Part shown: piece after piece, positions 60,046 through 64,000 of the stretch | Layout: each line of letters opens with the position of its first letter | How positions within the stretch are numbered: position 1 is the first letter of the stretch | Source: JAJZAM01 sp027391075 | GTDB taxonomy: Bacteria; Actinomycetota; Acidimicrobiia; Acidimicrobiales; Palsa-688 | Reading direction: 5' to 3' | Assembly (NCBI GenBank): GCA_027391075.1 | Contig: DAHYHI010000087.1 | Location: forward strand, 1 to 64,000 | Length of the DNA stretch: 64,000 bases | The notes under the pieces: generated by a model | What the model was told of the DNA's origin: nothing | Database searches by the model: none | The model's input: the letters and a program-made list of their open reading frames with translations, nothing else | Position numbers and translations under genes: made by a program

Positions 60046-61100
60046 GTCCATGTGGGGCCTGAAGTAAGTAGCTTCGCCAGGTCGCCCGGCCCTTTCGCCC
60101 GGCGGGCGTCGGCTACCTGGGCGTTCACCAGCGACCCGTAGTCCGGGCGCTCGACGGCACGGAACACACCGATGGGCGTTGGAGAGGTTACGCCCGTGGA
60201 CAGCCTCGACAAGGCGAAGGCGAGCGTCGGATCCAATCGGTGGGCGTCGTGGACGAGCAGTGAGCCCTCGCCCACCTCGTCTACATCGACTACTTTTGCC
60301 TGGCCGTCCTCGAGCACCACTCCGTGCTCGCCTTGAGGGCCGAAACGGATCGGCTCCCCGTGACGGAGCGGGATCAGCATGTTGGGACGGGCGTCTTTGG
60401 AGAGGATCGCCTCGAAGGCTCCGTCGTTGAAGACGTTGCAGTTCTGGTACACCTCCACGAGAGCCGCTCCGCGGTGCTCGTAGGCAGCCTTGAACGTCTC
60501 CATCATGTGCTTGCGGTCCATGTCGTGGGTGCGGGCCACGAACGACGCCTCAGCCCCCAACGCGAGCGAAACAGGGTTGTATGGCTGATCGAGGCTGCCG
60601 AACGGTGTCGACTTGGTCACCTTGCCCGTCTCGGACGTAGGTGAGTACTGGCCTTTCGTCAACCCGTAGATCTGGTTGTTGAACAATATTATCGTCAGGT
60701 TCACATTGCGGCGCAGGGCATGCAGCAGGTGGTTTCCGCCTATCGACAGCGCGTCGCCGTCCCCTGTGATCACCCACACGTGCAGGTCGGGGCGGCTGAC
60801 CGCGAGACCGGTGGCGATGGCGGGAGCCCGACCGTGAATCGAGTGCATCCCGTAGGTGTTCATGTAGTAGGGGAACCGAGAGCTGCAGCCTATGCCGGAA
60901 ACGAAGACCGTGTCCTCTCGTTTGGCGGCCAAGTCGGGCATCAGCATCTGCACTGCGGTCAGGATCGAATAGTCACCACAGCCCGGGCACCAGCGGACCT
61001 CCTGGTCAGTTGCCCAGTCCTTCTTGGACGTCGCTGGAGCGCCGTCGCCTTGCGATGTGTTGCGCGCCGAGGGGGTAAGTGGCTCTGCCAGGTCAGTCAT
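60036..61100 (-). CDS. korB: 2-oxoacid:ferredoxin oxidoreductase, beta subunit
   Basis: A 354-residue TPP-binding subunit. CPGCGDY holds cluster-binding cysteines, and the TPP block is ITGDGDALSIGGNHLLHALR with LFNNQIYGLTKGQYSPTS. With KorA it oxidises 2-oxoglutarate (or a related 2-oxoacid) and reduces ferredoxin, or runs backwards for carboxylation. It follows korA by 67 bases. The exact substrate needs assay. Confidence 0.92.
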   Translation of the reverse strand: MTDLAEPLTPSARNTSQGDGAPATSKKDWATDQEVRWCPGCGDYSILTAVQMLMPDLAAKREDTVFVSGIGCSSRFPYYMNTYGMHSIHGRAPAIATGLAVSRPDLHVWVITGDGDALSIGGNHLLHALRRNVNLTIILFNNQIYGLTKGQYSPTSETGKVTKSTPFGSLDQPYNPVSLALGAEASFVARTHDMDRKHMMETFKAAYEHRGAALVEVYQNCNVFNDGAFEAILSKDARPNMLIPLRHGEPIRFGPQGEHGVVLEDGQAKVVDVDEVGEGSLLVHDAHRLDPTLAFALSRLSTGVTSPTPIGVFRAVERPDYGSLVNAQVADARRAKGPGDLAKLLTSGPTWTVG

Positions 61101-61167
61101 AAAAGCGTCGCTTTCGTGTGTTAGATCGGTACGTGTACTGCACTGCTGTATGTCCTTTGCCGCTTTG

Positions 61168-63057
61168 TCAGGGCTTTACAGGCTGGTCCAAGGCTTCGAG
61201 GATCGCCGTCTCGATCTCCTCCGCTTGGAAAGGCTTGCCGTACATCTTGGTAAGCGGCTTAGCGTCTACCAGGTAATCAGCGCGGACTAGCTTCACCAGT
61301 TGGCCCAGGTTGAGCTCGGGCACGAGAACTCTCTCATAAGAGCGAAGCAGGTCACCGAGGTTGCTTGGGAATGGGTGCAGATGACTCAGGTGGATGTGAG
61401 CAACTTTCAGGCCCCTCTGGCGAACTCGCCGAGCCCCGGCAGCTATAGCTCCGTAGGTCGAACCCCAGCCAAGGACCACCAGGGTTGCGTCACCACTCGG
61501 GTCGTCGACCTCGGCTTGGGGTATGTCGTTGGATATCCCGGCGATCTTCGCCACCCTGACACGGCTCATGAGATCGTGGTTGGCCGGGTCGTAGGAAACC
61601 GACCCGGATCCGTCCGCCTTCTCCAACCCCCCGATCCTGTGGGTTAGGCCCGGGGTGCCCGGCACCGCCCAAGGACGTGCGAGGGTCTCGCTGTCCCTGA
61701 GGTATGGCCAGAAAGACTCATTTCCGTTTGAGTCGACGTGGTTCGGAGCAGTCGCGAAGTTCGGGTCGATCTTCGGGAGGCTGGCAACGTCGGGAACGGG
61801 CCACGGTTCGGCGCCGTTTGCCAGGTAGCCGTCGGAAAGCAGGAAAACCGGCGTCCGATATTTGACCGCTATCCGTACGGCTTCTATAGCTGCGTAGAAG
61901 CAGTCTCCCGGTGTGCGAGCGGCGACCACCGGGACTGGAGCCTCGCCGTGACGGCCGTGGATGACCTGGAGCAGGTCAGCCTGCTCGGTCTTGGTAGGCA
62001 GACCGGTGGAAGGGCCACCCCTTTGGATGTCCACGATGATGAGCGGAATCTCCAAGTTGACGGCGAGGCCGATCGACTCCGTCTTGAGGTCGACGCCCGG
62101 ACCGCTGGTGGTCGTCACGCCGAGCGCCCCGCCATAGGCGGCGCCGATCGCAGCACCGATGCCGGCTATCTCGTCTTCAGCCTGGACGGTGGTCACGTCG
62201 AAGTTCTTGTGCTTCGACAACTCGTGGAGGATGTCCGACGCCGGGGTTATGGGGTAGCTACCCAGGAACAGCTTGAGACCCGCGAGTTGAGCCGCCGCGA
62301 TGAGACCCCACGCTAGCGCCGTGTTCCCGGAGATGTTCGTATAGGTGCCCGCGGAAAGCGGCGCCGGCTTGACTTCGTAGGTATTGGGGAAAAGCTCGGC
62401 TGTCTCCCCGAAGTTCCACCCCGCCTTGAAGGCCAATGTGTTCGCCTCGGCTACCATCGGGGTTTTGGAGAAGCGCTGCGATATCCACTCAAGCGTCGGC
62501 TCCTGTGGCCGGGCGTAGAGCCAGCTGATCAGGCCGAGCGCAAAGAAGTTCTTGGAGCGCTCCGCGTCGCGTGGCCTGGTACCCGAGGGCTTGACCGCCT
62601 CTAAGGTGAGGCTTGTCATCGGCACTTCGAACACGGTGTAGCCGTCGAGGCTTCCGTCAGCCAACGGGTTAGCCGCGTACCCGGCCTTGTGAAGGGAGCG
62701 TTCGTCGAATGAGTCGGCGTTGACTATCACCGTCCCAGAGGGATGCAGGTCGGCAAGGTTGGCCTTCAACGCAGCCGGGTTCATGGCTACCAGGACGTTC
62801 GGGTGATCACCGGGCGTGAGGATGTCATGGTCGGATATGTGAACCTGGAAAGCTGACACGCCGGCGAGAGTCCCGGCCGGAGCACGGATCTCCGCTGGGA
62901 AGTCCGGCAACGTAGAAAGGTCGTTGCCAAACAGCGCCGAGGAGTTAGTGAAGCGGTCGCCTGTCAGCTGCATTCCGTCGCCGGAGTCCCCGGCGAACCG
63001 GATGACGGCACGGTCAACGTCGATGACTCGTACCGCGCTGCGCTTGATGTCACTCAT
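61168..63057 (-). CDS. korA: 2-oxoacid:ferredoxin oxidoreductase, alpha subunit (gamma-alpha fusion)
   Basis: A 629-residue protein. Residues about 15-190 are the gamma domain (FAGDSGDGMQLTGDRF); the remainder is the alpha domain with GSYPITPASDILHEL, TTSGPGVDLKTESIG and RGGPSTGLPTKTEQAD. This fused form is the two-subunit oxygen-tolerant type found in mycobacteria (KorAB). The aldolase gene lies 110 bases upstream on the same strand. Confidence 0.93.
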   Translation of the reverse strand: MSDIKRSAVRVIDVDRAVIRFAGDSGDGMQLTGDRFTNSSALFGNDLSTLPDFPAEIRAPAGTLAGVSAFQVHISDHDILTPGDHPNVLVAMNPAALKANLADLHPSGTVIVNADSFDERSLHKAGYAANPLADGSLDGYTVFEVPMTSLTLEAVKPSGTRPRDAERSKNFFALGLISWLYARPQEPTLEWISQRFSKTPMVAEANTLAFKAGWNFGETAELFPNTYEVKPAPLSAGTYTNISGNTALAWGLIAAAQLAGLKLFLGSYPITPASDILHELSKHKNFDVTTVQAEDEIAGIGAAIGAAYGGALGVTTTSGPGVDLKTESIGLAVNLEIPLIIVDIQRGGPSTGLPTKTEQADLLQVIHGRHGEAPVPVVAARTPGDCFYAAIEAVRIAVKYRTPVFLLSDGYLANGAEPWPVPDVASLPKIDPNFATAPNHVDSNGNESFWPYLRDSETLARPWAVPGTPGLTHRIGGLEKADGSGSVSYDPANHDLMSRVRVAKIAGISNDIPQAEVDDPSGDATLVVLGWGSTYGAIAAGARRVRQRGLKVAHIHLSHLHPFPSNLGDLLRSYERVLVPELNLGQLVKLVRADYLVDAKPLTKMYGKPFQAEEIETAILEALDQPVKP

Positions 63058-63127
63058 TGGTCGTCCTTCCCGCTGATCGACTCAGCCGGGCGTTTAGAAG
63101 CTTGATTGCCGGCTTAGCCTACAGCGG

Positions 63128-63155
63128 GTACCGGCCACGGTGCAGGACCGGGTAC
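63128..63155. terminator. Hairpin between aldolase and korA
   Basis: GTACCGG (63128-63134) faces CCGGGTAC (63148-63155), allowing a seven-pair stem with one bulge. It lies 12 bases beyond the aldolase stop on the minus strand, so it may end or pause transcription before korA. No T-run is seen. Confidence 0.4.
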
Positions 63156-63167
63156 GGGAGAAGTCGA

Positions 63168-64000
63168 TCAGGCCGCCGTGATCGCCGGGTCGAGATAGAC
63201 ATCCTGAATGGCGTTGAGAAGCTCTACACCCTGCGCAGTAGGCTTCTGGAAGGCTTTGCGGCCCGAGATCAGACCCGCCCCCCCAGCGCGTTTGTTGATC
63301 ACTGCGGTGCGAACTGCCTGAGCGAGATCGGAGTCCCCCGTGGACTCCCCCCCGCTGTTTATCAGCGGGATCCTGCCCATGTAACAGTTCACTACCTGCC
63401 AGCGGGTCAGGTCAATAGGATGGTCCGTGGTCAGCTTGTCGTAGACGAGCGGATCCGTGCGACCGAAGCCGATCGCACCGTAACCGTTGTTGTTCTCCGC
63501 CTGCTTCTGCTTGATGATATCTGCCTCGATGGTGACGCCGAGATGGTTAGCCTGGCCAGTCAGGTCAGCCGCCAGTGAGTAGTCAACACCGTCCTTCTTG
63601 AAGGCATTGTTGCGCAGGTAGCACCACAGCACTGTGAACATCCCTAGCTCGTGGGCTTCGGCGAAGGCGTCGGACACCTCTTGGATTTGGCGGGTGGCGT
63701 GCTCGGATCCGAAGTAGATGGTCGCACCGACCCCGGCCGCTCCTAGGTCGTAGGCCTGTCGGGGCGAGCCGAACATGATCTGGTCGTACTGGGCCGGATA
63801 GGTGAGAAGCTCGTTGTGGTTCAGCTTCACGATGAAAGGGATCTTGTGGGCGTAACGTCTTCCCACAGCCCCGAGCACGCCGAAAGTCGTCGCTACGGCG
63901 TTGCAGCCCCCTTCGATGGCCAGCTCGACGATGTTCTTCGGGTCGAAGTAGGCCGGATTGCGAGCGAACGAAGCTGCTCCGGAGTGTTCGATGCCCTGGT
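63168..64000 (-). CDS. Class I fructose-bisphosphate aldolase, partial
   Basis: The C-terminal 277 residues of a DhnA/FbaB-type class I aldolase; the start is outside the right edge. Reading from the edge gives GIEHSGAASFARNPAYFDP, then AIEGGCNAVATTFGVLGAVG, YAHKIPFIVKLNHNE and RAGGAGLISGRKAFQKP. The lysines in FIVKLNHNE and ISGRKAFQKP are the candidate active-site residues. It cleaves or forms fructose-1,6-bisphosphate and would serve the Calvin cycle and gluconeogenesis. It lies upstream of korAB on the same strand. Confidence 0.9.
   Translation of the reverse strand, partial: QGIEHSGAASFARNPAYFDPKNIVELAIEGGCNAVATTFGVLGAVGRRYAHKIPFIVKLNHNELLTYPAQYDQIMFGSPRQAYDLGAAGVGATIYFGSEHATRQIQEVSDAFAEAHELGMFTVLWCYLRNNAFKKDGVDYSLAADLTGQANHLGVTIEADIIKQKQAENNNGYGAIGFGRTDPLVYDKLTTDHPIDLTRWQVVNCYMGRIPLINSGGESTGDSDLAQAVRTAVINKRAGGAGLISGRKAFQKPTAQGVELLNAIQDVYLDPAITAA

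Noticed and set aside
1..64000. CRISPR array, rRNA operon or insertion sequence
   Set aside because: No regular repeat-spacer pattern, rRNA signature, transposase or terminal inverted repeats were seen in the window.

Overview
This is a 64 kb chromosomal window from a high-GC actinobacterium. The gene content fits an autotrophic member of the Acidimicrobiia: a red-type (form IC) RuBisCO with CbbX, a phosphoribulokinase, FtsR and GarA homologues, and gene orders shared with mycobacteria. That placement is inference from gene content, not from a phylogenetic tree. The window is densely coded. Many genes are joined by 4-base stop/start overlaps, and TTG and GTG starts are frequent. No rRNA, CRISPR array or insertion sequence was seen, and no stretch over 300 bases lacks a gene. 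One tRNA (Pro, GGG) is present.

Layout. 1-2501: a frameshifted glyoxalase-fold (VOC) remnant cut by the window edge, a coupled pair of an Asp-box beta-propeller and a MoaD-like protein, and an intact VOC protein. 2569-4710: a TetR regulator with an MFS exporter. 4944-19570, all on the plus strand: a surface-polysaccharide set (sugar-nucleotide epimerase, three glycosyltransferases, ABC exporter, UDP-glucose dehydrogenase), a Ser/Thr-rich membrane protein, a histidine kinase with its OmpR-type regulator, and three prepilin-like proteins, two with lectin-like regions (LamG, and QxW repeats like ricin B). 19577-30273, minus strand: the glycine cleavage genes interleaved with FHA (GarA-like), FtsR, DUF151 and MerR genes in an order like that of Mycobacterium, then a nucleotidyltransferase fused to a degenerate phosphomannomutase, a CDP-alcohol phosphatidyltransferase and a small membrane-anchored protein. 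30332-32232: a NarL-type two-component pair.

32270-38496 is the Calvin-Benson block. cbbL-cbbS-cbbX are transcribed one way. cbbR, fructose-1,6-bisphosphatase and phosphoribulokinase are transcribed the other way, followed by an NfuA-like gene. The cbbL/cbbR gap holds a tandem repeat and an imperfect palindrome that could be CbbR sites. 38989-58762 is mostly housekeeping on the minus strand: der, DUF512, plsC, cmk, aroA, tyrA, rluB, scpB, scpA, dksA-like, nudix, pyrG, recN, nadK, tlyA and a HAD phosphatase, with ispH and trpS inserted on the plus strand. 58827-64000: a DUF1015 protein, a 2-oxoacid:ferredoxin oxidoreductase (KorAB type) and a class I fructose-bisphosphate aldolase that runs off the right edge.

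Together the genes describe a cell that fixes CO2 by the Calvin cycle, has ferredoxin-linked 2-oxoacid metabolism and a full glycine cleavage system, and builds a uronic-acid polysaccharide. It probably also builds lectin-bearing minor pilins from the same transcription unit as that polysaccharide. This combined locus is the most promising lead for an undescribed system.
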